A DNA stretch of 64,000 nucleotides, taken from JALYLC01 sp035696365. GTDB taxonomy: Bacteria > Actinomycetota > Thermoleophilia > Gaiellales > JALYLC01. How positions within the stretch are numbered: position 1 is the first letter of the stretch; every line of letters begins with the position of its first letter. Position numbers and translations under genes: made by a program. The notes under the pieces were generated by a model. It was not told where the DNA came from. It did no database searches and was given only the letters and a program-made list of their open reading frames with translations. The stretch is taken from assembly GCA_035696365.1 (NCBI GenBank), contig DASRQS010000091.1, forward strand, positions 28,846 through 92,845. The letters run 5' to 3'. Of the stretch, positions 41,256-49,949 are shown piece after piece.

Positions 41256-42421
41256 GCGGCGATCCCGTGCAGGCGGCGGCAGTTGCCCGCCAGCACGTCG
41301 GCGCCGATGCCGGCCGCCTGCGCTGCCGTCAGCCAGCGGCGCTCGACGGCAGTGGAGAGCACGCGCTCGAGCGCCTCGCGGGCGACGTGCGCCGCAAACC
41401 ACGCGACCTCGGGCTCGCTCGCCTCGTCCGATCCGTAGAGCACCTTGGACGGCGGCGCGACGCCCAGCGCCGTCTCGATCAGCCGGTCGATCGCGAGCGA
41501 GGCCCAGGGGATGCCGATCGAGAGGTCGAGGTAGACGTGGGGGAGGATCGAGGCCATGAACGCGGCCTCGTCGGTCCAGGGCCAGCCCGCGTGGATCAGC
41601 AGCACGGGCTGCTGCGGGTGGCGCTTGAGCAGGTCGAACAGGCCGGCGGGCCGCGCGTGCGCGACCAGGCTGTCGGGATCGCCGCCCCCAGAGTGGATGT
41701 GCACCGGCACGCCGCTGGCCGAGGCCACGCCGAGCGTGCGCTCGAGCAGCCGGTCGCGCACGGCCTTGGCATGCGCGCGCGTCTCCCGGAAGCCATCTTG
41801 GCGCCAGCGCGTGAACGCCCCACGGGCGTCGGCGGCGCTCGGGTGGGTGATGTCGAGCCCGGTGCGGTACGCGATCACGGACTTGAACGCGACGGCGCCT
41901 GCCGCCGCAGCCTCTTCGAGGCGCGCGCTCAGCGCATCCTCCAGCTCGTCATAGCCGCCCGCTCCGTCGCGCGCCTCGGCGATCCACGGCTCGATGCGCA
42001 CGACGCGGTGAACGGGGACGCCCGCCTCGCGCTCGAGCTCGGAGCCCGGGATGATCGGCAGCGGAAAGCCCTCGTCGACGACCAGTCCCTCGATGCGGGC
42101 GTCGCGCCACAGCTCCTGCAGGTAGCCGGTCGCGTCGCCGCGCAGCCGTTCGAGTCGTGCGGCGCTCACCGCCTCGTTGGAGGGCTCGCAGCCGAGCTGC
42201 TCTGCGAGCCGGGCGAGCAGCGCGAGAGCGAGCGGCGTGCTCGCCGTGGCCCGCTGCAGGACCTGCGAATACGCCGCCGGGTCGCCGCCCGAGGTCAGCA
42301 CGCACATGCCGAGCATCGTCACGCGCTCGGCGAAGCCCGCGGGAGGGGCGTCGAGCAGGTCGGGTGTCCGCCAGCCGTGCAGGTGGGTGTCGATGACGGG
42401 CGCGTCGGCGAGGTCGATCAT
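41252..42421 (-). CDS. amidohydrolase-2 family metal-dependent hydrolase
   Basis: The 389-residue TIM-barrel protein has the metal site VIDTHLHGW at the N-terminus, AFKSVIAYRTGLD with a probable bridging lysine, VPVHIHSGGGDPD, VLLIHAGWPW and LYGSDEASEPE carrying the final Asp. The set is that of the amidohydrolase-2 group that includes decarboxylases and the FluG N-terminal domain. It opens the coupled five-gene operon ending with the arginase-like gene. TAGCCT lies 9 nt upstream, slightly beyond the usual leaderless spacing. Reaction type (hydrolysis or decarboxylation) is open. Confidence 0.84.
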   Translation of the reverse strand: MIDLADAPVIDTHLHGWRTPDLLDAPPAGFAERVTMLGMCVLTSGGDPAAYSQVLQRATASTPLALALLARLAEQLGCEPSNEAVSAARLERLRGDATGYLQELWRDARIEGLVVDEGFPLPIIPGSELEREAGVPVHRVVRIEPWIAEARDGAGGYDELEDALSARLEEAAAAGAVAFKSVIAYRTGLDITHPSAADARGAFTRWRQDGFRETRAHAKAVRDRLLERTLGVASASGVPVHIHSGGGDPDSLVAHARPAGLFDLLKRHPQQPVLLIHAGWPWTDEAAFMASILPHVYLDLSIGIPWASLAIDRLIETALGVAPPSKVLYGSDEASEPEVAWFAAHVAREALERVLSTAVERRWLTAAQAAGIGADVLAGNCRRLHGIAA

Positions 42422-42454
42422 TGACCGTGCAGGCTACCGACCGCGTGAACCTCC

Positions 42455-43630
42455 CTACGTCAGCGCCGCCTCGTCGAGCTCCGAGACGCCGGCCGCCGAG
42501 CGCGTCGTGAAGACGGCGCCGACCACGACGGCGAGCGTTGCCGTCGCGATCGCCGGCGAGGCGGGGAAGTCATGCGCCGTGCCTGCGAGCGCGAGCGGGG
42601 GAATCCCCAGCAGGCACAGCAGCCCCACGGTCGTGGCAGCCCGCAGCGGAGGCTTTGCCATGACCCAGAGGAGCGCGAGCAGCATGCCGCTGAACGCCAG
42701 CAGCCCGAAGTAGGGGTCGGATGCCTCGGTCGCGTTCGCGGCGTGCTGCTGGGCGAGTGGCGTGCCGGGTGGCATGACCGGGCCGACGATATTCGGGACG
42801 TCCCCGGGGAAGAGCACGACCGCGCTCAGCCCCAGGACGGCGACGAGCAGAGCGGCGAGGGCACCGGCGCAGAGGGCGGCCATCACGGCCTGCTCGGCCT
42901 GACGAGTGCGCACCAGCGTGACGAGCGCGGCGGCGGCCGGCGCTCCGAAGACGACCAGCGCCAACCAGTTGCCGCCTCCGGGCAGGCCGGCGGCGAGCGG
43001 CTCGCCGATGCGCTCGAACGGCAGCACCAGGAACGACGCGACCCCAGCCGCGATCCCGGCGAGCACGCCGGCAGCCAGGCCCGTGCTGCCGAGGCGCGCA
43101 CCGCGTGAGGTCAGAGCGAGGAGCACACCGGTCACGAGCGTGACCACGAGAGCGAACAGCGTGCCCCAGCGCGGAGAGTCGGACTGCACGAAGCTCACGG
43201 ACTCGGCGAAGCCGTCGGCCGCGACCAGCGCAAGCACGCACGACCCGACGACCGCGTACCCGCCGGCGCGCACTGCGCGCGCAACGCGGTCCGGCCGCAC
43301 CGGGCCGAGGAACCCGGGCCGGCGCCCGAGCCAGGCGAGCAGCAGCAGCACGATCACGAGCGGGATGACCTCGCCGATCGCCTTCGCCGTTGCGATCTCG
43401 GCCGCGAGCACGAGGGCCACCGCGCCGATCAGGGCCAGCGGCCGCGTGGCCTCGCGGGTCCTCGCCCTCGGCAGGACGGCCACGCGGGTGCAGCTCAGCG
43501 CGAAGCGCCAGCGCTCAGACGGGCGGTCGATGGCAGCCAGGTCGGCGTGCATCGCGCGGCCCCACTCGCGCCGCGCCGCCGGCAGTACCCGGACAACGGC
43601 CGCGAGATAGCGCTCCGCGCCGTCCATCAC
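42455..43630 (-). CDS. PadR-linked multispanning membrane protein
   Basis: The 391-residue product begins with a soluble helical domain (ERYLAAVVRVLPAARREWGRAMHADLAAIDRPSERWRFALSC). This is the type of N-terminus seen in membrane proteins paired with PadR repressors. About nine transmembrane helices follow. No transport motif is visible. GTG 43630 overlaps the padR stop as GTGA; the adjacent ATG at 43627 is an alternative. Function is likely membrane stress or export-related and controlled by the PadR protein; this is inference. Confidence 0.75.
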   Translation of the reverse strand: MMDGAERYLAAVVRVLPAARREWGRAMHADLAAIDRPSERWRFALSCTRVAVLPRARTREATRPLALIGAVALVLAAEIATAKAIGEVIPLVIVLLLLAWLGRRPGFLGPVRPDRVARAVRAGGYAVVGSCVLALVAADGFAESVSFVQSDSPRWGTLFALVVTLVTGVLLALTSRGARLGSTGLAAGVLAGIAAGVASFLVLPFERIGEPLAAGLPGGGNWLALVVFGAPAAAALVTLVRTRQAEQAVMAALCAGALAALLVAVLGLSAVVLFPGDVPNIVGPVMPPGTPLAQQHAANATEASDPYFGLLAFSGMLLALLWVMAKPPLRAATTVGLLCLLGIPPLALAGTAHDFPASPAIATATLAVVVGAVFTTRSAAGVSELDEAALT

Positions 43631-43953
43631 GCGCTCCGCAACTCGCGCCGCGGACGCCCGGCTGCAGGGGCTCGCGCTGGAACAGGGGCGAGCTGCGCCC
43701 CAAGTTCGCGTCCTGCGCCCGTCAGCCGGTAGAGGTGCCGGGGCGGTCGCCCGCCGGAGGCCTCGGACTGCTCCTCCCAGCGCGACTCCAGCAGCTCGCG
43801 CTCGGCGAGGCGGATGAGGATGGGGTAGAGGGAGCCCGCCTTCAGGCCGACCTCGCGGCCGAGCTCGTAGCCGTAGCGCCAGGTCGCCGGATCGGCGACG
43901 AGCGCGCGCAGCACCGACGCGCTTTGCGGCGAGAGGGAGCGACTACGCGGCAC
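43627..43953 (-). CDS. PadR-family transcriptional regulator
   Basis: The 108-residue winged-helix protein shows SASVLRALVADPATWRYGYELGREVGLKAGSLYPILIRLAERELLESRWEEQSEASGGRPPRHLYRLTGAGREL, the PadR N-terminal domain with the GSLYPIL recognition helix and RPPRHLYRLT wing. It begins at GTG with TAGAGT-N6 upstream. It is coupled to a membrane-protein gene, a common PadR arrangement in which the regulator represses its own operon. The CTATATAG palindrome just upstream is a candidate operator. Confidence 0.87.
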   Translation of the reverse strand: MPRSRSLSPQSASVLRALVADPATWRYGYELGREVGLKAGSLYPILIRLAERELLESRWEEQSEASGGRPPRHLYRLTGAGRELGAQLAPVPARAPAAGRPRRELRSA

Positions 43954-43959
43954 GCAATA

Positions 43960-43974
43960 ACTCTATCTATATAG
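43960..43974 (-). promoter_or_regulatory. padR promoter and candidate operator
   Basis: On the minus strand CTATATAG (43974-43967), an 8-bp palindrome, runs into TAGAGT (43965-43960), which ends 6 nt before the GTG start. This AT-rich patch stands out in a GC-rich region and fits an autoregulatory PadR site. Confidence 0.4.
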
Positions 43975-44008
43975 CCGGAGTCTGACAATCGCCTCTACGG
44001 AGGGGATT

Positions 44009-45172
44009 TCACCCCTGCGTGCGAAGCAGCCCCGCATCGATCGCCGCGACCAGGCCCGCGACGAGTCCGCAGCGCTGCGCCAGCGACGGGATCTCGATGT
44101 ACTCGTCGGGAGAGTGGTCGAGGGCGCCGACGGGCCCGAGTCCGTCCAGCGTCGGCAGGCCCTCGCCGGCTGTCCAGCAGCCGTCCGAGACGCCGCCCGT
44201 GAAGGTCTCCGGCACAGCCGAGCCGAGCGCGTCGCCAAGGGCCGCTGTCTGCAGCGCGAGCGCCGCCACCGCGGGGGTGCGCTCGAGCGGCGGCGTCACG
44301 AGGCGCTCCGCGGTCGAGAACGTCACGTCGCGGTGGGGGTCGACGCGCAGCAGCTGGCCCTCCGCCCAGTCGAGGTCGGCGTCGTGCCAGCCGCGCATGT
44401 CGATCGTCGCGCGCGCCTCGCCGGGGATCGAGTTGAGCACGTCGCCGCCGTGCATGCGCGTGACGTGCAGCGTCAGGCCCTGGCGCGCGCCGTCGAGCGC
44501 GGCGATGCGGGGCAGCTCGCGGGCCAGCGCGATCACCGCGTTGCGACCGTGCTCCGGCTCGGAGCCGGCATGGGCCGAGCGCCCGTGCGCGACGACGTCC
44601 AGCCAGCGTCCGCCCTTGCGGGCCGCGACGACGGCCCCGCCCGGCCGTCCGCACTCCATGCACAGCACCGCGTCGAAGCCGGCCAGCCGCCGCTGCGTGG
44701 CGATCGGCTGCGAGCGGATCTCCTCGTCGGGCACGCTCACGAGCTCCAGGCGCGCGAACGGCCGCGCGCGCGTGGCGAGCAGGCGGGCCGCATGGGCCGC
44801 CACAACCAGTCCGCCCTTCATGTCGGCGACCCCGGGGCCGATCAGGCGATCCCCCTCACGCGCCAGCGGCCGTCGTGCGGCGGTACCGAGCGGGAAGACC
44901 GTGTCGTGATGGCAGAGCAGCGCGACGCGCGCTCTGCCCGGCCCCTCGAGGACGGCGTGAACGTGCAGGCCGGCCGCCGCCGGCACGAGCTCGACCGCCG
45001 ATCCGTAGCCCGAGAGCGTGCGCGCGATCTCGGCCGCCAGCGCGTCGAGCTCGGGCAGCGCGCCACTCGGGGAGTCGTGAGCGACCCAGCGGGCGAGGTC
45101 GCGGAGCATCAGATCGAGGTCTGCCGCAGCGGCATCGCGCACGCGCAGGGCAGTGGCGACGGCGTCAGGCAC
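44009..45172 (-). CDS. M20-family metallopeptidase (carboxypeptidase G2-like)
   Basis: The 387-residue di-zinc peptidase has VALLCHHDTVFPLG (His ligand and Asp), LIGPGVADMKGGLVVAAHAARLL (bridging Asp), VSVPDEEIRSQ (catalytic Glu and ligand Glu), and CMECGRPGGAVVAARKG. The lid domain carries GRSAHAGSEPEHGRNAVIALA, and TFTGGVSDG...TLDGLGPVGALDHSPDEYIE supplies the last ligands. This pattern is that of CPG2/ArgE-type exopeptidases releasing C-terminal glutamate or acting on small amides. No signal peptide is seen, so it is cytosolic. GTG start with TAACCT 6 nt upstream. Confidence 0.87.
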   Translation of the reverse strand: MPDAVATALRVRDAAAADLDLMLRDLARWVAHDSPSGALPELDALAAEIARTLSGYGSAVELVPAAAGLHVHAVLEGPGRARVALLCHHDTVFPLGTAARRPLAREGDRLIGPGVADMKGGLVVAAHAARLLATRARPFARLELVSVPDEEIRSQPIATQRRLAGFDAVLCMECGRPGGAVVAARKGGRWLDVVAHGRSAHAGSEPEHGRNAVIALARELPRIAALDGARQGLTLHVTRMHGGDVLNSIPGEARATIDMRGWHDADLDWAEGQLLRVDPHRDVTFSTAERLVTPPLERTPAVAALALQTAALGDALGSAVPETFTGGVSDGCWTAGEGLPTLDGLGPVGALDHSPDEYIEIPSLAQRCGLVAGLVAAIDAGLLRTQG

Positions 45173-45181
45173 GTAGCGAGG

Positions 45182-45841
45182 TTAGAGCCCCTGGATGCGG
45201 GTCGGCGGCCAGTAGATCGCGAAGGCCTTGCCGATGATCTGGGAGCGGTGGATCACGCCCCAGCAGCGCGAGTCCTCGGAGAACTGGCGGTTGTCGCCGA
45301 GCATCAGGTACTGGTCGGCTCCCAGATGCCGCGGGCCGAAATCGCCGGTGGTACTGCTGCACTGACCGGTCGGCGAGGTCGTGTAGTTCTCCTTGAGGAA
45401 GCGGCAGCCGGCCGTCTTGGTGGGCGCGAGACTGCTCGCGGGCGCCTGCTTCTCGCAGATGTACACCTTGCCGCCGGACGATCCGACCCACTCGTTGGGC
45501 AGGCCGATCAGGCGCTTGACGTAGTTCTGGCTCGAGGCGTGGTCGGTCTGGAACACGTCGGAGCCGCGCCCGTTCGGGTGGAAGACGATGATGTCGCCGC
45601 GCGACGGATCGGTGAAGTGATAGAGGAAGCGGGCGGCCAGGATGCGGTCGCCGACGTGCAGTGTCTGCTCCATCGACTGGCTCGGCACCCGGTAGGGCTT
45701 CACGAACCAGAGTTGCACGGCGTAGGCGATGGCCACGGCCATCGCCACCGTCAGCACGAGGTCGACGACCGGGTTCTTGCGAATCGCCGCGAGCGCGCTC
45801 TGCGGGCGCTCGGGCGCGCGCGGCGCTGCTTCGTCGGTCAT
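45182..45841 (-). CDS. lepB: signal peptidase I
   Basis: The 219-residue type I signal peptidase has one N-terminal membrane helix (~25-46) and an extracytoplasmic catalytic domain. The nucleophile S56 lies in YRVPSQSMEQTLHVGDRI and the general base K109 in NYVKRLIGLPNEWV. GDIIVFHPNG and the C-terminal YLMLGDNRQFSEDSRCWGVI box complete the family pattern. A small disulphide-capable insert (CEKQ...CRFLKENYTTSPTGQCS) extends the substrate domain. TACTCT lies 8 nt before the ATG. It would process the several secreted proteins of this window. Confidence 0.93.
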   Translation of the reverse strand: MTDEAAPRAPERPQSALAAIRKNPVVDLVLTVAMAVAIAYAVQLWFVKPYRVPSQSMEQTLHVGDRILAARFLYHFTDPSRGDIIVFHPNGRGSDVFQTDHASSQNYVKRLIGLPNEWVGSSGGKVYICEKQAPASSLAPTKTAGCRFLKENYTTSPTGQCSSTTGDFGPRHLGADQYLMLGDNRQFSEDSRCWGVIHRSQIIGKAFAIYWPPTRIQGL

Positions 45842-45849
45842 CGGGCATC

Positions 45850-45855
45850 AGAGTA
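45850..45855 (-). promoter_or_regulatory. -10-like box of lepB
   Basis: TACTCT on the minus strand ends 8 nt before the lepB ATG at 45841. Confidence 0.35.
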
Positions 45856-45928
45856 GTTGATGCTTGGCGCAACACCTCCCGCCGGCGTGTTGTGGAATCG
45901 TGAAGAACTTCCCGCCGAGGGCAGGTTC

Positions 45929-46237
45929 TCAGCCCACGCCGAGCGCGCGCAGCCCGGCCGCCGTGAGCGTCGCGGCGATCACCACCACTGCGAACGGCGC
46001 CCGCAGCCAGACCGCCGCGAGCGCGACTCCGAGCCCGGCGGCGCGCGCGTCGAGCACGAGGCTGCGGCCCTCCCCGAACGTGCTGATCGCGACGAGGCCG
46101 GCCAGCAACGTGACCGACACGAGGTTGAGCGCGCGCTGCAGCGGCGGCGGCACCGTGCGCGAGCCCAGCGCGAGCGGCCCGGCGCCCTTGAGCACGTACG
46201 TGCCCGCCGCCAGCGTGAAGATGGCCCACCAGGTCAC
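45929..46237 (-). CDS. azlD: AzlD-family branched-chain amino acid export subunit
   Basis: The 102-residue protein has three to four membrane helices and the AzlD pattern: WWAIFTLAAGTYVLKGAGPLAL, LQRALNLVSVTLLAGLVAI, DARAAGLGVALAAVWLRAPFAVVVIAATLTAAGLRAL. GTG 46237 overlaps the azlC stop as GTGA, the normal AzlC-AzlD pairing. It forms the small subunit of an exporter for branched-chain or related amino acids. Confidence 0.88.
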   Translation of the reverse strand: MTWWAIFTLAAGTYVLKGAGPLALGSRTVPPPLQRALNLVSVTLLAGLVAISTFGEGRSLVLDARAAGLGVALAAVWLRAPFAVVVIAATLTAAGLRALGVG

Positions 46238-46929
46238 GCTGGGGTCTCGCGGACGAGGCGGGCCGCCAGCGCACCGGCGGCCGCGATCAGGATGGGCACG
46301 CCCGGTGCCGTGAAGGGCGTGGCCGCGAGAGCCAGCACCGCTCCGGCGAGGGCGGCCGTGCGCATGTCGCGCCGGCGCAGGAGCGGGGCAAGCAGCGCCA
46401 CCATGCTGGCCGGGAAGGCGGCGTCGAGGCCGAGCGCCGCGGGATCGGCGATGGCGCCGCCGGCCAGCGCTCCCACCAGGGTGCCGGCATTCCAGGCCAC
46501 GAACAGCGCACAGCCGCACGCGTAGAAGGCCAGCCGGCCGAGCTCGGGCGTCGGCTGGGCGAGCGCGAGCGCGGTCGACTCGTCGAGCACGATCTGGCTC
46601 GAGAGGGCGCGCTTCCACAGCGGTCCGCGCAGCAGCGGCGCGACGGCGAGCCCGTAGGGCAGGTGGCGGGCGTTGAGCACGATCCCGCCCAGCACGGCTG
46701 CCAGTGGCGTGCCGCCGGATGCGATCGTGGCGACGGCGAGGAACTGCGACCCGCCGGCGAAGACGAGCAGCGACATCGCGCAGGTCATGAGCAGCGAGAA
46801 CCCGCTCGTGCGCGCGAGCACGCCGAACGACAGCCCGATCAGGCCGGCGGAGGCCGCGAAGATCAGCGCGGCGCGGACGGGGCTCGCAGGAGCCGCCGTC
46901 GCCGTCGCCGGCGCGTCAGGCGAGACCAA
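46234..46929 (-). CDS. azlC: AzlC-family branched-chain amino acid export subunit
   Basis: The 231-residue protein has about five to six transmembrane helices. AzlC landmarks are FAASAGLIGLSFGVLARTSGFS, MSLLVFAGGSQFLAVATIASGG, VLNARHLPYGLAVAPLL and QIVLDESTALAL. It lies upstream of azlD with overlap and overlaps the amidohydrolase gene by 14 bp, tying exporter and hydrolase expression to the peptide-importer operon. Export of amino acids released from imported peptides is a reasonable inference. Confidence 0.89.
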   Translation of the reverse strand: MVSPDAPATATAAPASPVRAALIFAASAGLIGLSFGVLARTSGFSLLMTCAMSLLVFAGGSQFLAVATIASGGTPLAAVLGGIVLNARHLPYGLAVAPLLRGPLWKRALSSQIVLDESTALALAQPTPELGRLAFYACGCALFVAWNAGTLVGALAGGAIADPAALGLDAAFPASMVALLAPLLRRRDMRTAALAGAVLALAATPFTAPGVPILIAAAGALAARLVRETPA

Positions 46930-48010
46930 GGACGCGCTGTGCGTTCGTGCGGTACACCGGCACGAGCACGTCGGCGGGAAGGTCGAGCGCCGAGACCGCC
47001 CAGCGGCCCTGCGACGGGGCGCCGTCGCCCGGGGAGTACGGGAAGTGCTCGTCGTCGGACTCCAGGAAGCGGTACCAGTGGCGGTAGAGCGCTGCCGGCG
47101 GCGGGAAGGTGTCGGTGCCGAAGAGCACGCGCTCGCGGTGTTTCGAGATCAGCCGCGCCGCGGCGCGCGGCTGCCGCCCGAGCTCCGCCATGCGCCCGGA
47201 CACGTCGATCACCATGTTCGGATGGGCCGTGAGCATGCGATCGACCCAGTGCAGGTTCTCGGGGTGGCAGCCGACGTGAGCGACGATGAAGGTCGTGGCC
47301 GGATGAGCTGCGATCAGCGACTCGAGCGACTGCATGAGGCCGCCGAAGCTCGGGAAGTCGCCCCCGCAGAACGACCACTCGGGCTTCTCCAGCAGCTCCT
47401 CGAGCCGTTCGTTCGCGCCGTCGACGGGCTCGAAGAAGGCGACGGGATCGGCCGTGTGGATGAGCACGGGCAGGCCCAGCTCGCCGGCGGTCGCGAACAC
47501 CGGTGCGAGGCGCTGGTCGTCGGGCAGCACGAGCTCGCCGGCCGCGTCGCGGATCGCGAGCCCCAGGTCCTTCCAGATCTTGAGGCCGCGCGCGCCCGCC
47601 GCATGCGAGCGGCGCAGGCTCTCTGCGAGGACGGAGGCGTCGAAGCCCGGCCTGCCGATGGCGCGCAGATCGACGTGGCAGAAGGTCACGAAGCGCCCGG
47701 GGTGCGCGCGGTCGTAGCGGTCGAGATTGCGCTCCAGCTCCTCGTCCCAGAGACCGTCCAGGTTGACGATCGCCTCGACATCCACCTCGTCGAGCAGCGC
47801 GATCAGCGCGCCCACGTCGGCCGCCGCCCAGGGCCGCTCGGCTCCCCGGACGAGCTCGGCCGGGTCGAGCGCCATCCAGTCGTCCCACAGAGCGAGCCAG
47901 CGGCCGAGGTGGTTGTGCGCGTCGACCGCCGGCACCAGCGGCAGCGGCACGTCCGTGCTCGGGAGCACCAGCCGCGAGCGCGGCAGCCAGTCGTCCAGCG
48001 CCGGGCTCAC
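46916..48010 (-). CDS. amidohydrolase-2 family protein
   Basis: The 364-residue TIM-barrel protein has PAVDAHNHLGRW (metal HxH), DVEAIVNLDGLW, FCHVDLRAIG, GARGLKIWKDLGL (lysine), LPVLIHTADP, FIVAHVGCHPENLHWVDRML, NMVIDVSGRMAEL and RVLFGTDTFPP (final Asp). This matches the amidohydrolase-2 group and differs from the one at 41252-42421. GTG 48010 overlaps the upstream ATPase stop as GTGA. Being coupled to a peptide ABC importer, it may act on the imported compound. Confidence 0.83.
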   Translation of the reverse strand: MSPALDDWLPRSRLVLPSTDVPLPLVPAVDAHNHLGRWLALWDDWMALDPAELVRGAERPWAAADVGALIALLDEVDVEAIVNLDGLWDEELERNLDRYDRAHPGRFVTFCHVDLRAIGRPGFDASVLAESLRRSHAAGARGLKIWKDLGLAIRDAAGELVLPDDQRLAPVFATAGELGLPVLIHTADPVAFFEPVDGANERLEELLEKPEWSFCGGDFPSFGGLMQSLESLIAAHPATTFIVAHVGCHPENLHWVDRMLTAHPNMVIDVSGRMAELGRQPRAAARLISKHRERVLFGTDTFPPPAALYRHWYRFLESDDEHFPYSPGDGAPSQGRWAVSALDLPADVLVPVYRTNAQRVLGLA

Positions 48011-48987
48011 AGCTTGATGCAGGCCGCCCGGTGGCCCTGGGCGGGCGCGAGCTGCGGGTCGATGGCGCGGCAGGAGTCGTCCCCGATCGGGCAACGGGGA
48101 TGGAAGCGGCAGCCCTCGGGGATGTCGACCGGATTCGGCGTCTCGCCCTGCAGGATCTGCGGCCGGCGCTGATCGTGTGGGTCGCGGCGCGGCACGACCG
48201 AGATCAGCGCCTTCGTGTACGGGTGCTGCGGGGCGCCGACGACGACGCGAGCCGGCCCCTCCTCGACGATGCGGCCGAGGTACATCACGAGGATGCGGTC
48301 GGCGTACTGCGCGGCCGTCGAGAGATCGTGCGTGATCATCAGGATTCCGAGCCCTCCGCGCCGCAGGCCGTCGAGCAGGTCGAGGATGCCGGCGCGCACG
48401 GACACGTCGAGCATCGAGACCGGCTCGTCGGCCACCAGCAGCTTCGGCTCCAGGACCAGCGCGGAGGCGATCGCGACCCGCTGCCGCTGGCCGCCCGAGA
48501 GCTCGTGCGGATAGCGCTCGAGGAAGAGCTCGGCGGGGGAGAGGCCCGCGCGCTCGAGCGCCTCGCGCACGCGCTCCGTGCGCTCCTCGCGCGAGCCGAT
48601 GCGGTGGATCACGAGTGGCTCGCCCACGGTGTCGCGCACGCGGTAGCGCGGGTCGAGCGATTCGTAGGGATCCTGGAAGACGATCTGCGCCTCGCGCCGC
48701 ACGGGCCGCAACGCGCGCTCCGAGAGCGGAGCGATGTCCTGCCCGGCGATCTCCACCGAGCCCGAGCGCGGGACGAGCATGCGCATGACGGCCTGGGCCG
48801 TGGTGGTCTTGCCGCAACCCGACTCGCCCACGAGGGCGACGAGCTCACCCGCTGCCACGCTCAGCGAGATGCCGTCGACGGCGCGCACCACGCGTTCCTC
48901 GCGGCGCCCGAGCGTGCCCACGAGACCGCGTGCAAGCGGGTAGTGCACGACGAGGTCGCGCACCTGCAGCAGCGGGGCGGCGCTCAT
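48007..48987 (-). CDS. peptide ABC transporter ATPase (OppF/DppF type)
   Basis: The 326-residue ATPase has Walker A GESGCGKTTTAQAVM, Q-loop IVFQDPYESLDPRYRV, signature HELSGGQRQRVAIASALV, Walker B LLVADEPVSMLD and switch HDLS. The C-terminal oligopeptide-transporter extension carries the Cys-rich CRFHPRCPIGDDSCRAIDPQ cluster motif. It starts at ATG overlapping the oppD-like stop. With its partner ATPase it powers the importer encoded upstream. Confidence 0.93.
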   Translation of the reverse strand: MSAAPLLQVRDLVVHYPLARGLVGTLGRREERVVRAVDGISLSVAAGELVALVGESGCGKTTTAQAVMRMLVPRSGSVEIAGQDIAPLSERALRPVRREAQIVFQDPYESLDPRYRVRDTVGEPLVIHRIGSREERTERVREALERAGLSPAELFLERYPHELSGGQRQRVAIASALVLEPKLLVADEPVSMLDVSVRAGILDLLDGLRRGGLGILMITHDLSTAAQYADRILVMYLGRIVEEGPARVVVGAPQHPYTKALISVVPRRDPHDQRRPQILQGETPNPVDIPEGCRFHPRCPIGDDSCRAIDPQLAPAQGHRAACIKL

Positions 48988-49949
48988 GCGGGCGCCGCCG
49001 CCAGATGACAGGCGGCCTCGTGACCGGTGCCGACGGCGCGCAGCAGAGGACGCACCGTCCGGCAGGTCTCGAAGGCCGAGTCGCAGCGCGGCGCGAAGGG
49101 GCAGGCCACCAGCGGCTCGTCGAGCCGCGGCGGGGCGCCCGGGATCGAGGCCACGCCGCTCGTGCCGGTCAGGTCGGGCGTGGCCGCGAACAGCATGCGC
49201 GTGTAGGGGTGCTGTGGCGCATCGTGCAGCGCGACCGTCGGGCCGAGCTCGGCGACGCGCCCGGCATACATCACCGCAGCGGTCTGGCAGGTCTGCGCGA
49301 CGATCGGCAGGTCGTGCGTTATCAGCACGATGGCGAGGCCGAGCTCCTCGGACAGGCGCAGCAGCAGTTGCAGGATCTGCGCCTGCACCATCACGTCGAG
49401 CGCCGTCGTCGGCTCGTCGGCCAGCAGGACGCGCGGCTGGCAGGCGAGTGCCATCGCGATCGCCGCCCGCTGCCGCATGCCGCCCGAGAACTCGTGCGGG
49501 AAGCGCCGGGCGCGCTCGGCGCGGATGCCGACCAGCTCGAGCAGCTCGCCGCAGCGCGCATGCGCGGCGCGGCCGCGCGCGACGCCGTGCAGCTCCATCG
49601 CCTCGACGATCTGGTCGCCGATCCGCTGCACGGGGTTGAACGCGTTCATCGCGCCCTGGAAGATCATCGCGATGTCGGTCCAGCGGTGCGGGCGCAGGCT
49701 GTCCTCGCCGCGGGCGAGGATGTCCTCGCCGTCCAGCAGCACGCGGCCCGCCACGCTCGCGTTGGGAGGGAGCAGGCCCATGAGGGCGAGGCTGAGCGTC
49801 GTCTTGCCGCACCCCGACTCGCCGACCAGACCCATGCGCTCCCCGCGCGCCAGCGTCAGCCCGGCCCCCTGGACGGCGTGCAACTCACGGCCGCCGGGCA
49901 GGTCGAACCAGACGTGCAGGTCCTGCACCTCGAGGACGGGCGCGCTCAC
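48984..49949 (-). CDS. peptide ABC transporter ATPase (OppD/DppD type)
   Basis: The 321-residue ATPase has Walker A GESGCGKTTLSLALMGLL, Q-loop MIFQGAMNAFNPVQRI, signature HEFSGGMRQRAAIAMALA, Walker B VLLADEPTTALD and the H-loop HDLP. CPFAPRCDSAFETCRTVRP is the OppD/F C-terminal cysteine motif. GTG 49949 overlaps the permease stop, and its own stop overlaps the OppF-type gene (ATGA). Confidence 0.93.
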   Translation of the reverse strand: MSAPVLEVQDLHVWFDLPGGRELHAVQGAGLTLARGERMGLVGESGCGKTTLSLALMGLLPPNASVAGRVLLDGEDILARGEDSLRPHRWTDIAMIFQGAMNAFNPVQRIGDQIVEAMELHGVARGRAAHARCGELLELVGIRAERARRFPHEFSGGMRQRAAIAMALACQPRVLLADEPTTALDVMVQAQILQLLLRLSEELGLAIVLITHDLPIVAQTCQTAAVMYAGRVAELGPTVALHDAPQHPYTRMLFAATPDLTGTSGVASIPGAPPRLDEPLVACPFAPRCDSAFETCRTVRPLLRAVGTGHEAACHLAAAPA

